Source: Scandinavium manionii
GTDB taxonomy: Bacteria > Pseudomonadota > Gammaproteobacteria > Enterobacterales > Enterobacteriaceae
Direction: 5' to 3'
Length of the DNA: 64,000 nt
Assembly: GCF_024764775.1 (NCBI RefSeq)
Contig: NZ_JALIGC010000040.1
Coordinates: 620,001 to 684,000, forward strand
Below, one piece after another: positions 17,287-25,424 of the stretch (position 1 is the stretch's first letter; every line of letters begins with the position of its first letter). Made by a program: the position numbers and the translations under genes. The notes under the pieces were generated by a model, which was not told the DNA's origin, ran no database searches, and was given only the letters and a program-made list of their open reading frames with translations.

Positions 17287-17541
17287 ATGAACACAATGTT
17301 TTTACTTATGGCTGAATACGAAACACCAGCAGTGCCACTATCCGAGATCTGTGAAAAGTATCTGGGTATCAAGCCAGCCACAGCAGAGAAAAAGGCGCTA
17401 CTGGGAGAATTGTTACTACCAACGTTTAGGCTTGCCGAAAGCCAGAAAGCCCCCCGACTTGTTCACTTGCAAGATCTGGCTGAGTTGATTGACCTAAAAA
17501 GGAAAGAGGCAAAAGAGCTTCTTAAGTACATAAACAGCTAA
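17287..17541 (+). CDS. PrtN-family transcription activator
   Basis: An 84-residue protein matching the pyocin activator PrtN family along its length: MNTMFLLMAEYETPAVPL at the N-terminus, then EKYLGIKPATAEKKA, PTFRLAESQKAPRLVHLQDLA and a charged C-terminus. PrtN in Pseudomonas activates pyocin genes after DNA damage; relatives in enteric prophages and islands are small DNA-binding proteins of unknown targets. The ATG at 17287 has AAGG 8-11 bp upstream. Its divergent position next to the recombinase and the palindromic boxes suggests it controls the recombinase operon or other element genes. Confidence 0.85.
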   Translation: MNTMFLLMAEYETPAVPLSEICEKYLGIKPATAEKKALLGELLLPTFRLAESQKAPRLVHLQDLAELIDLKRKEAKELLKYINS

Positions 17542-17659
17542 CCCCTATACCCGTGCTAAGTGCAGGAACTCAATGCCGCCAATATGCATTGGCTCAGTAG
17601 CGAGAACGGAAAGAGGGCGTCAATTGCTGCTGTTGCCGGTCGTTTTGCTACCGCTGTAA

Positions 17660-18019
17660 TGTGCCCACTTTTCCGGGTTTATGCCCACATGTGCCCACCT
17701 TTGTGCCCACTTATTCAACTCTCATTAACTCCAGAAAAATCCTGCTAAATCATGTTTTAAGTGTTGGGCACATGGGCGCACGAAAAAACCATATACGCAT
17801 ATAGAAAAATTCATGATGACGCGAGCGGGTATTTACTCCTTTATAATATTTTCCCACTGGCGTGCGGATCCATGTGCCCATGTGCCCATGTGTAAACACA
17901 GACACCAAACACCATTAAAACCATTGATATATATAGATATTATGCAATTACAGGTGGGCACATTAGTGGGCACGAGTGCTACTATTTTGGGCACAAATTG
18001 ATTTTTTGTTTGTGCCCAC
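17660..18019. repeat. Iteron-like cluster of TGTGCCCA repeats with an AT-rich core (candidate replication origin)
   Basis: Nine exact copies of TGTGCCCA or its complement occur in 360 bp: forward at 17660, 17690, 17702, 17873, 17881 and 18011; reverse at 17765, 17955 and 17988; near matches at 17681 and 17967. An AT-rich stretch (ATATATAGATATTATGCAAT, 17928-17947) lies inside the cluster. Repeats of this density with a melting-prone core are typical of replication origins or partition sites. The element encodes its own primase/helicase 7 kb away, which could use this site. A minus-strand frame at 17833-18072 runs across it but has no firm support. Confidence 0.65.
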
Positions 18020-18143
18020 CCTGTATAAATTGCCCAAAAAAGAGCATCAGGCTCAGTGGTGGTGATCCCCACCCTGAAATTTTTTAAAAAAATGAGCAGA
18101 AAAAAATATTTTATGAAAACCGCAGTAAAGAAGGTGTAGTACG

Positions 18144-18272
18144 ATGAAATACAGCACTATTCCGTTAAGGCTGCTTTTTGTCGCTTTATGGGGTTACAGA
18201 GAGGTAGGGCGCGGGTTTATCGCTTACTGGTGGCGGTATGGCTGTAGTTCTACACCCTCCACTACGGTCTGA
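18144..18272 (+). CDS. Possible 42-residue small protein
   Basis: An open frame MKYSTIPLRLLFVALWGYRE... with a hydrophobic N-terminal half and a tryptophan-rich middle (AYWWRYG), ending in a Ser/Thr-rich tail. AAGAAGG lies upstream but at a rather long spacing (about 10 bases). It could be a small membrane peptide of the element. Evidence is only composition and a plausible start. The 18.27-18.51 kb stretch that follows has no other coding signal; it holds a hairpin at 18392-18424. Confidence 0.35.
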   Translation: MKYSTIPLRLLFVALWGYREVGRGFIAYWWRYGCSSTPSTTV

Positions 18273-18391
18273 TATCTGTATTAGCTCAGATTTAGTCTGG
18301 CACTGTTACTGCCCGGAGCTTAACCTAAGCTGAAAGGCGGCTCTGTGCCATTAACGGACGCTGATTACTCCGAAAAAATCCTAAGCTAGAA

Positions 18392-18424
18392 AAGGGCCGC
18401 AATCTCAGAAAAATTACGGCCCTT
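18392..18424 (-). terminator. Hairpin in the non-coding stretch after the iteron region
   Basis: AAGGGCCGTAAT pairs with ATTGCGGCCCTT across a 9-base loop, with one mismatch. A short T-tract (TTTTC) follows on the minus strand. It would stop transcription coming from the fragment at 18512-18679. Confidence 0.5.
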
Positions 18425-18511
18425 ACATAACTACTATTCGTTCAGCCTGTCTCTGGATAAGGTATTCACCTCTGAGATGTGACTTTGAACAACATTATTT
18501 ATTCGCGATTA

Positions 18512-18679
18512 TCAGTGGCTTTTCGTCACCTGTGGCAGTTTCCATTCATTATCCATGATGGCATCTTTCGGCTGATACATACGGAATAGCAGATAGAAGT
18601 TGCCTTCAGGTGCAGGTAACCAATTGACATTCGGGTCGGTCGGTTTTGTGTGGCTCAGTGAGATGGTCAGCCCATTCCC
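18512..18679 (-). pseudogene. C-terminal fragment of a DUF1254/DUF1214-type protein
   Basis: Read on the minus strand, about 55 codons give NGLTISLSHTKPTD, then NWLPAPEGNFYLLFRMYQP and end in a TGA at 18512-18514. NWLPAPEGNFYLLFRMYWP-like sequence is the hallmark C-terminus of DUF1214 proteins. Everything upstream of the fragment is missing; the neighbouring sequence switches to an unrelated transporter fragment on the other strand. It is a leftover of a deletion or recombination event. Confidence 0.8.
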
Positions 18680-18743
18680 GGGAGGTAAACATGATCTGGC
18701 AAAAGTGTAGCGGTATTAGGCGCAGCTATTTAGGGGGGCTTGG

Positions 18744-19044
18744 TATGAAGAGCTTTGCATCAGGTCCTCTGTGGTTCACAGGAATGCTGCTCTCTATATG
18801 GGGCGGGAGTATGGCAATTGTATTCATTGGATTGCAGACATGGCTGCTGCGTAATGCAGGAAATGCCGCACAGCCAGCGTCGGCCATTTACGTTGCAATT
18901 TTCAATGCAGCGATTGGCATCGGCGCACTTGCCGGAGGGCAGATATTCGCTGTCGTCGGTCTTCAGAACATGGTCTTGTTGGCGGCTTGTGTCATCATGT
19001 GCAGCATCGCTTTTGTATCAAGGCTGAAAAGCCCCGGAAGATAA
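18744..19044 (+). pseudogene. C-terminal fragment of a major facilitator transporter
   Basis: About 100 residues with three or four membrane segments: FTGMLLSIWGGSMAIVFIGL, then PASAIYVAIFNAAIGIGALA and GGQIFAVVGLQNMVLLAACV. This matches the last helices of drug/sugar-efflux-type MFS carriers, which are normally near 400 residues. The N-terminal two thirds are absent. The frame is open from 18646, but the upstream part is unrelated sequence. Together with the DUF1214 remnant it marks a recombination scar inside the element. Confidence 0.75.
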
Positions 19045-19085
19045 AGTGAATCCTCGCAACGTGTTCCTCTAAATACCCGCCCCAT

Positions 19086-19116
19086 AAAAAAGGCAGTGCC
19101 CCAAAGGACACTGCCT
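19086..19116 (-). terminator. Rho-independent terminator after aspD
   Basis: On the minus strand AGGCAGTG and CACTGCCT form a stem around a loop of about 10 bases, followed by T residues at 19090-19086. It begins 29 bp after the aspD stop and ends the aspT-aspT-aspD transcript. Confidence 0.85.
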
Positions 19117-19144
19117 GTTATTCCATCAGAACTACCCTACTCGA

Positions 19145-20809
19145 TTACTTCTTTTTGCCTTTCGCTTTTACGGTGGCATTTTCAATCGTTTTGACGGCTT
19201 TGGCCGCAGGCGTCGCTACCTTGGCCCCGGTCGCCTGAACGAACATTTGATAATACTCTTCTGACAGTTTGCGTATCGCTTTACCGATATTGGCATAGTC
19301 ATATTCATTCAGGTTGGCCAGCGAAACGCGCCATGATGGGTCGGTGGTGCCGAACCCTTTACCTGGCAGCAGGATAACCCCTGTCTCCTCGGCCAGGCGG
19401 AACAACGCCTGATTCGGTTTCATCTGGCTTATCATCCACTGGGTAAAATCTTTCCCGTACATTTCTTCAGCCAGCTCTTGCAGGTCCAGCAGGTGGTAAT
19501 AACGTACCGAGTTGGCGTCATACGGCATTGGCAGACCCAGCTCACGGTAAAGCGCTTCTTTACGACGCAATACGATACGTTTCATTTCAGCTTTATACGC
19601 ATCCGGCTCATCCATCAGACAGAAGAGCGAGAACAGCGTCATCTGCGCCTGGATTGGCGTTGAAAGCCCGGCGGTGTGGTTCAGGGCGACGGTACGGCTA
19701 TCCGCCACCAGACGGTCGATAAACTTCAGACTGCGTGGCGTGGTGGTGATGGATGAATAGCGTTTATCCAGCTGCTTCTGTTTGGCTTCTGGCAACGCCG
19801 CGATCGCCGCATCAATGATGTTGTTTTCGTGGGTCGCCACAATCCCCATACGCCAGCCCGTTGCGCCGAAGTATTTGGAGAAGGAGTACACCAGGATGGT
19901 GTTGTAAGGGCAAATCGCAAACAGCGAAACAAAGTTATCGGCAAAGGTGGCGTAAACATCGTCCGTCAGGATGATCAGGTCTGGACGTTTTTTCACGATT
20001 TCGGCGATATAACGCAGCGAATCGTCGTCAATTTTAACCGATGGCGGGTTGCTCGGGTTCACCAGGAAGAAGGCTTTCACCTTCGGATCCAGCAACTTAT
20101 CCAGCTCTTCGCGCGTGTACTGCCAGTTGTTCGACTGCGGCGCGTCGATATGGATAGTTTTGAGGTTGTAGTCACTCAGCTCAGGGATCTCAATATATGG
20201 CGTGAAGATCGGCATGCCGAGCGCAATCGTATCGCCCTCATTGATGACATGGTTCGATTTCAGGCTGGCGAACAGATAGGTCATCGCCGCGGTACCGCCT
20301 TCCAGCGCATACATATCGAATTTGCCCACGAAAGGATAATTACCAATCATTTCTTTGTGGATGTACTTGCCGACAATCTCTTCGCTCATCGTCAGCATGC
20401 GGTCCGGCACCGGGTAGTTACAGCCCAGAATCGCTTCACACATCTCGTAGATGAAATCGCCCGCATTCAGCCCCATCTGGTCGCGGATATACGACACGGC
20501 GGACTCAATAAAACGCACTCCAGGAACCGTTTCATGCTGTTTGGCGAACAGTTCGAAGCGTGCCTCGATCCCTTCGCGCTGAGGGAATCCGCCAACATGT
20601 TCCATGTACCGGTAAGAACGTTCGGCTTCGGTCATCGCAAACAGGCCAAACTGGAAGAAGCCATGGCGTGGGGTCGTTGCGAGGAAGTTCGGGTTCCCAC
20701 GGCCTGCATTTAACATCAACTGATTGCTTTGAACGGCACGCTGCATCAGTGCATCTTTCAGTTCAAAAGGGCTTAATAACGCGAGTTTTTCCGAATCGCT
20801 AAAATCCAT
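19145..20809 (-). CDS. aspD: Aspartate 4-decarboxylase AspD (PLP enzyme)
   Basis: Removes the beta-carboxyl of L-aspartate, giving L-alanine and CO2; family members also have aspartate aminotransferase activity. The 554 residues match the large family of bifunctional enzymes. The PLP lysine is K312 in YSFSKYFGATGWRMG, with the substrate-site arginine R37 in NAGRGNPN and the NPSNPPSVK segment at 251-259. The basic C-terminal tail (KAKGKKK) is unusual-looking but common near the ends of this group. It is the last gene of an operon behind two aspartate:alanine antiporter genes. Exchange of external aspartate for internal alanine combined with proton-consuming decarboxylation generates proton motive force. 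Confidence 0.93.
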   Translation of the reverse strand: MDFSDSEKLALLSPFELKDALMQRAVQSNQLMLNAGRGNPNFLATTPRHGFFQFGLFAMTEAERSYRYMEHVGGFPQREGIEARFELFAKQHETVPGVRFIESAVSYIRDQMGLNAGDFIYEMCEAILGCNYPVPDRMLTMSEEIVGKYIHKEMIGNYPFVGKFDMYALEGGTAAMTYLFASLKSNHVINEGDTIALGMPIFTPYIEIPELSDYNLKTIHIDAPQSNNWQYTREELDKLLDPKVKAFFLVNPSNPPSVKIDDDSLRYIAEIVKKRPDLIILTDDVYATFADNFVSLFAICPYNTILVYSFSKYFGATGWRMGIVATHENNIIDAAIAALPEAKQKQLDKRYSSITTTPRSLKFIDRLVADSRTVALNHTAGLSTPIQAQMTLFSLFCLMDEPDAYKAEMKRIVLRRKEALYRELGLPMPYDANSVRYYHLLDLQELAEEMYGKDFTQWMISQMKPNQALFRLAEETGVILLPGKGFGTTDPSWRVSLANLNEYDYANIGKAIRKLSEEYYQMFVQATGAKVATPAAKAVKTIENATVKAKGKKK

Positions 20810-20846
20810 GTCACTACTCCTTACTGAATCATTAACAGATTAAATT

Positions 20847-20872
20847 GCCAGCCCGCGGCGCTAGGGGCTGGC
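20847..20872. terminator. Hairpin between aspT and aspD
   Basis: GCCAGCCC and GGGCTGGC are separated by 10 bases in the 84-bp gap. There is no T-run on the minus strand, so it more likely shields or tunes the mRNA between antiporter and decarboxylase genes than stops transcription. Confidence 0.4.
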
Positions 20873-20893
20873 GACCATTTTGACGAAACTGCA

Positions 20894-22579
20894 TTAAACC
20901 AATGCCACGACCAGCGGCCCCAACAGCGTCAAAAAGACGTTGGCGAGGGCATACGTGATAGCAAAGGGAACGGTTGGGACTGAGTTTTCAGCTTTATCGA
21001 GAATTTCACCGAAGGCAGGGTTAGCACTGCGCGTACCACTCAGCGCCCCGGCAAAAATGGCGGTGTTGTTGTAGCGAAGGACATAGCGGCCAAACAACAT
21101 GGTGAGAATTAACGGCAGGATCGTCACCACGACACCGATAATGAGAAGTTTCAGACCCTGACTCTCGACGGTTTGTACCGCTTGCAGGCCGGAAGAAATC
21201 CCCACTACGACCACAAACGCAGCCAGGCCCAGATCTTTCAGGATTTGTACGGCACCAGAAGGCATATAGCCGAACGACTGACGACGAGAACGGAACCAGC
21301 CGAACAACAAGCCAGACAGCAATGCGCCGCCGCCACTGCCGAGGGTCAGTGGAATAGAACCGATTTTTGCAGTGAGCATACCGACCAATAGACCGACCAC
21401 CAGACCTGCCCCCATATAAACGAAGTCTGTCTTGGCACTCGGCACAATGGCATGGCCGACCAGGTCTACTACGCGTTTAACGTCATTCTCCGCGCCAAAC
21501 ACGGTGACCATATCGCCCAACGCCAGCTCAGTTTCCGGCTCCAGCGGCAAAATTTTACCCTGACGCGAAATCTGCGAGACATACACGCCGTGACGCACAT
21601 CGTGTGCCACTTCCGCCCGAATCTCGCCAAACGCCCTTTTATCGAGCGTCTTGTTGGTGATCACCACATCCCGGCGCTGCATGGTCAATTCCATGCCTTC
21701 TTCGTCGTGCATCTCCTTGCCTAATTTATCGGCAACGGAAACCACCGCGTTACGACGCCCCACCACCAGCACGATATCGCCAGGCAGTAACTGCATATCC
21801 GGGCTCGGCTCGAGAATTTGTTTGTCGCGCTTAACACGCTCAATGGTGATAGGCACTTCGGTGTTGTTTTCGAGGGCCTGCACGCTGGTCGCGATCCCGG
21901 AAGGCAGCTTGAAAATCCTGCCCACTAAATCAGGTGCCGCCGCTTCCTGGCCCGGCCCAAAGACGTTCGCCCCGGCCTGAATCTCGTTCTCGGCCTTCAG
22001 AGCATCGTCTTTAATGCTTCGACCCATAAATTTCGGCAGCAAATTCACACACACCAAAATGGCGCCGAAAGACCCGAACACGTAGGTCACGGCGTAGCCA
22101 ATCGCCACGTTCCCTTGCAGGCGCTGAACCTCATCGGCCCCGAGGCCCAGTTTGGTAATCGCGTCACCCGCCGTACCAATGATTGCCGACTGGGTCAGAG
22201 CCCCGGCCGCAACCCCTGCGGCGAGACCTTTATCCAGATCAAACCAGCGCGCCAACAGCACCACGGTCGCCAGGGCGGTAATGGAAAGCACCATCGCGAG
22301 AATGATTTCTTTGACGGACTGTTTGCCCAGCGAGCGGAAGAAATCTGGCCCGCTCTCATACCCGACGGCATAAATAAACAGGGCAAACATCACGGATTTC
22401 ACTTCGGGGTCGATCTGAACCCCGACCTGGCTGACTATGACGGCCACCAGTAACGAGCCTGCTACCCCACCTAACTGAAACTTCCCAAATTTAATCTTGC
22501 CGATGTAATACCCGGCAGCAATCGAGAAAAACAGTGCGATCTCGGGAGACTTTTGAAACAAATCGTGCAACCAGTTCAT
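20894..22579 (-). CDS. aspT: Aspartate:alanine antiporter AspT, copy 1
   Basis: A 561-residue carrier of the aspartate:alanine exchanger family (AspT/YidE/YbjL). It has five to six N-terminal helices, a central cytoplasmic part with two TrkA-C-like domains (about residues 205-370; LLPGDIVLVVGRR and LALGDMVTVFGAE), then a second helix block. The repeated GLAAGVAAGALTQSAIIGTA and LSGTRSANPAFGEILD motifs form the substrate path in this family. It is adjacent to aspD and is the likely exchange partner in the decarboxylation cycle. The start has no competing ATG nearby. Confidence 0.9.
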   Translation of the reverse strand: MNWLHDLFQKSPEIALFFSIAAGYYIGKIKFGKFQLGGVAGSLLVAVIVSQVGVQIDPEVKSVMFALFIYAVGYESGPDFFRSLGKQSVKEIILAMVLSITALATVVLLARWFDLDKGLAAGVAAGALTQSAIIGTAGDAITKLGLGADEVQRLQGNVAIGYAVTYVFGSFGAILVCVNLLPKFMGRSIKDDALKAENEIQAGANVFGPGQEAAAPDLVGRIFKLPSGIATSVQALENNTEVPITIERVKRDKQILEPSPDMQLLPGDIVLVVGRRNAVVSVADKLGKEMHDEEGMELTMQRRDVVITNKTLDKRAFGEIRAEVAHDVRHGVYVSQISRQGKILPLEPETELALGDMVTVFGAENDVKRVVDLVGHAIVPSAKTDFVYMGAGLVVGLLVGMLTAKIGSIPLTLGSGGGALLSGLLFGWFRSRRQSFGYMPSGAVQILKDLGLAAFVVVVGISSGLQAVQTVESQGLKLLIIGVVVTILPLILTMLFGRYVLRYNNTAIFAGALSGTRSANPAFGEILDKAENSVPTVPFAITYALANVFLTLLGPLVVALV

Positions 22580-22617
22580 GGGTTAACCTCAGTTACATGG
22601 ATGAAAAGTCCTGACAG

Positions 22618-24318
22618 CTATAAGGGCTGGAACGAACTGGCCAGCCCGACAATCAACGGCCCCATCAGTGGGAGCACGACGTTGGAAATTGCGTAGGTGA
22701 TGGTGTAACCCAGCAGCGGCGTGGAGTTTCCACACGCGTTCTGGATCGCACTCAATGCGGGTGTGCTGCACTGCTGCCCAGCGATGGCACCCAATAACAC
22801 GGGTGGGCTGAGCTTGAGCAAAAAATGGCCGACTAACAGGGACAGCGAGGCAGGAATGACGGCAATCGCCACCCCAAGCACCGGCAAGGTAAAGCCATAT
22901 TGTTCAATCAGTGCCAGCGCCTGTGGCCCGGATGACAGGCCAACACCGGCAATGAACCCGGCGAGGCCCAGATCTTTAAGCAGCGACAGCGCATCCGAAT
23001 TGACCGTATGCAGGTCAGCGCGACGGGCGTGATACCAGCCGAGGATCAGACCGACAACCAGCACGCCGCCACCAGTGCCTGCGGAGAAGGGAATCCCACC
23101 AATTTTAAGGGTGAAGCTCCCGAGAATAGTGCCCAGCGCAATCGCCACCCCGGCAATGCCGAGATTGCTGGCCAGTTTGTCCGGCAACATTTTGCCGATA
23201 ACGCCTAATTGCGGGGCTGACGTGCGACCACCGCCGGTACTTGCGTCGTAAACCTGCAAGATATCGTGTTTCTGCATCAGCGTGCCGGGCAGCGCGGGCA
23301 AAGTGGCATCGCCCCGCTGAATGGAGGCGACATGCACCCCTGGAGGTAACGTCAGGGTCTGAAGCGGCTGGTTAAACATCGCGGGTGCAAGGAGGACAAC
23401 CTTGTAAGTATCAAGCGCAACGCTCAGCGACGTGGTATCGGGCATTTCCCTGCCAAGCATCTTCGAGATATCAATCATTGACCCGCGATAGCCCACCACC
23501 AGTACTTCATCGCCACGGCGTAGCTTGAGCCCCGGCGACAATGCCACCTGCCGCCCATGGCGTTGGACGCGGATAATACTGCTTTGCTGTCCCAGTTTTG
23601 TCAGGATCGAGGAAACGGTATACCCTGCTCCCCCTTCAACAATGTAAGCGCGCCCGACGACGGCAGGCAGCGCAGAAACCCCTTCGGTTTCAATGCGTCC
23701 GCCCATGCTCACCCACAGTTTATCGGCCTCTTTGCGCAAATTAATACGCAGGAGAAGCGGAAACAGTTGGCTGGTAACAATCACGATAGTGATCAGGCCG
23801 CAGATATAGGTAATGGAATACGCCGTCACCACATTACCCTGCAATCGAATGATTTCGTGGGCAGGCAGGTCGAGACGCGAAATCGCATCCGTCGCGGTAC
23901 CCACCACGGCTGACTCGGTCGCGGCCCCGGCCATCATCCCTGCCGCGGTACCGGGGTCCAGCTGCATAACGACAGTAGCGGCCAGCACCAGAGCCAGCAC
24001 CGCCACCACTTCAATCAGGCAAAAAATGCCCAACTGCAGGCCTCTGGCGTTCAGATTGGCAAAGAACTGTGGGCCGCCGCTGTAACCCAAAGCGAAGATA
24101 AACAGCATAAAAAACACATTCTTAATCCCCGACTCTACCGGAATATTCAGCTGTCCAATCAACAAGGCTGCGATGAGGGTGCCGCAGACGCCACCGAGCT
24201 GAATTGGCCCAAGGCGTATTTGACCAATCCCATAGCCAAATGTCAGGGCCAGAAAAATCGCCAGTCCTGGAGTCGTCTGCAACGCATGTGTGACGTCGGC
24301 GATCAAAGTACCCAACAT
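22618..24318 (-). CDS. Aspartate:alanine antiporter family protein, copy 2
   Basis: A 566-residue paralogue of the next gene with the same layout: N-terminal helices, two TrkA-C-like domains (about residues 205-375) and C-terminal helices. The motif MMAGAATESAVVGTATDAI replaces the TQSAIIGTAGDAI of copy 1, and QQCSTPALSAIQNACGNSTP replaces TRSANPAF, so substrate preference may differ. It is first in the operon, 38 bp before copy 1. Two different antiporters beside one decarboxylase suggest either two exchange substrates or a heteromeric carrier. Function is inferred from family and context. Confidence 0.85.
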   Translation of the reverse strand: MLGTLIADVTHALQTTPGLAIFLALTFGYGIGQIRLGPIQLGGVCGTLIAALLIGQLNIPVESGIKNVFFMLFIFALGYSGGPQFFANLNARGLQLGIFCLIEVVAVLALVLAATVVMQLDPGTAAGMMAGAATESAVVGTATDAISRLDLPAHEIIRLQGNVVTAYSITYICGLITIVIVTSQLFPLLLRINLRKEADKLWVSMGGRIETEGVSALPAVVGRAYIVEGGAGYTVSSILTKLGQQSSIIRVQRHGRQVALSPGLKLRRGDEVLVVGYRGSMIDISKMLGREMPDTTSLSVALDTYKVVLLAPAMFNQPLQTLTLPPGVHVASIQRGDATLPALPGTLMQKHDILQVYDASTGGGRTSAPQLGVIGKMLPDKLASNLGIAGVAIALGTILGSFTLKIGGIPFSAGTGGGVLVVGLILGWYHARRADLHTVNSDALSLLKDLGLAGFIAGVGLSSGPQALALIEQYGFTLPVLGVAIAVIPASLSLLVGHFLLKLSPPVLLGAIAGQQCSTPALSAIQNACGNSTPLLGYTITYAISNVVLPLMGPLIVGLASSFQPL

Positions 24319-24992
24319 TCTGTATCCCCGGTCATTGAGTGAAACCTAACGCAACGCATAATGGCCTGGTCATCAGCGATGCCCAATAATCCATTACTTT
24401 ATTTATCCATAATAAAATCAGGGGAATTACACCCCATTAGAAAATGCCAGCCGAGACCTGATGAAACCTTTTCATCAGAAAGAGAGACTGTTTTTGAAAA
24501 TATAGCAGATAATTCAACCATCAACAGATCAATGTAGAATGCAGGGGGAGACCAGCACGGTCTCCACATTGACAATATATTTTCTTTGTTATACCTCTGC
24601 TTTCGACGGTTTCGCCGTGTAGACAGCCTGCTGGTTATTGCTAAATAGTTAACAACAATGCCTTTTTAATTAATCAGCCGTCCTAAAGATCCATGCCCCC
24701 CTAAAAAGGCTGATTATTAACATTTCAGTTTCAACAGTGTTATCACATGTAAAACATTAAAAATTCACCATAAAAATCTGGTTATCTTTACTTCATCGGA
24801 TGAAATGATAAGGGGTGAAAAGGTCCTTAAACAACCGTTTCATTTCGGATGGCGCAATTTAACCAGTGAAAGCAACCTGCCAGAAATAAGGGGGCGGAGG
24901 GGCAGAAGCAACGAAACGGCAGAGTAATAACCATTGCAAATTACAGGGGTAAGCATCCTCTACATTTCATGCATCTTATTTTTGTGGGCAGG
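24319..24992. other. Upstream region of the asp operon, no gene seen
   Basis: This AT-rich 670-bp stretch has no credible coding frame. It should hold the promoter for the aspT-aspT-aspD operon. It contains a GGAGACC/GGTCTCC hairpin at 24547-24565 without a T-run and an inverted repeat AATCAGCC/GGCTGATT at 24672-24715 flanked by CCTTTTT and AAAAAGG, which may act as a bidirectional terminator or operator. No regulator gene is linked to the operon. Confidence 0.6.
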
Positions 24993-25320
24993 GTGAATTC
25001 ATTATTTGGATATTCCGAAAAGAATCCTTATATAAAGACCGTACGTAAAATCGCCGACGCCGAAGACAAAGATTACATCATTTAAGATGGCGACGCGGTG
25101 AACATCCTGTTCAACATGGAAACCATACGTTGGAGTTACGTTGAAGCGTATCCGGAAATGAAATTGTAATACATCGTGGAAATGATGAATCGCCACGGTT
25201 AATATCGATTAATTGATGACTTCGACAAGAGGAATGTCCGTAGTTCGCTCAAAGCCGACAGTAAGATTTGATTACGCGCAGCGCGAAGAAGCTGTCAGCT
25301 ACATCATAGCTAAAATTTGA
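24993..25320 (+). pseudogene. Degenerate coding remnant with three in-frame TAA codons
   Basis: From a GTG at 24993 the frame reads MNSLFGYSEKNPYIKTVRKI... and continues with good coding character as DGDAVNILFNMETIRWSYVE, EAYPEMKL, YIVEMMNRHG and YRLIDDFDK. It is cut by TAA at 25083, 25167 and 25200. Past about 25230 the coding signal shifts frame and ends ...RFDYAQREEAVSYIIAKI with TGA at 25320. The protein family is not recognised. The pattern is that of a decayed element gene. A second short frame (25234-25320) may be its residual C-terminus. Confidence 0.5.
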
Positions 25321-25338
25321 GCTAATAAAGATAAGCAG

Positions 25339-25355
25339 CCCCAGGTACTCTGGGG
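25339..25355. terminator. Hairpin downstream of the primase gene
   Basis: CCCCAG and CTGGGG enclose a 5-base loop about 70 bp after the end of the minus-strand primase gene. There is no clear T-run on either side, so the terminator call is tentative. Confidence 0.4.
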
Positions 25356-25424
25356 TATTGGCGGTTTTGTTTTCGGTGTTCATATTTTACCTACTTAAAT
25401 TTGATTACTGCCGCTGCCTGGTGA

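Noticed and set aside
17542..18035. CRISPR array
   Set aside because: The short TGTGCCCA repeats are only 8-9 bp, irregularly spaced and in both orientations; no repeat-spacer pattern and no cas genes.
17833..18072. 79-codon minus-strand frame across the iteron-like cluster
   Set aside because: Its sequence is largely dictated by the repeats (GTGCCCA reads as VPT or GTW runs); no convincing ribosome site, so treated as non-coding.
19829..20713. Plus-strand frame opposite aspD (294 codons)
   Set aside because: Antisense shadow of an intact PLP enzyme; no start signal and no family resemblance.
20894..24318. Reading the two antiporter genes as a frameshifted or recently duplicated single gene
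   Set aside because: Both are full length with complete domain sets and clearly different sequences, so they are old paralogues.
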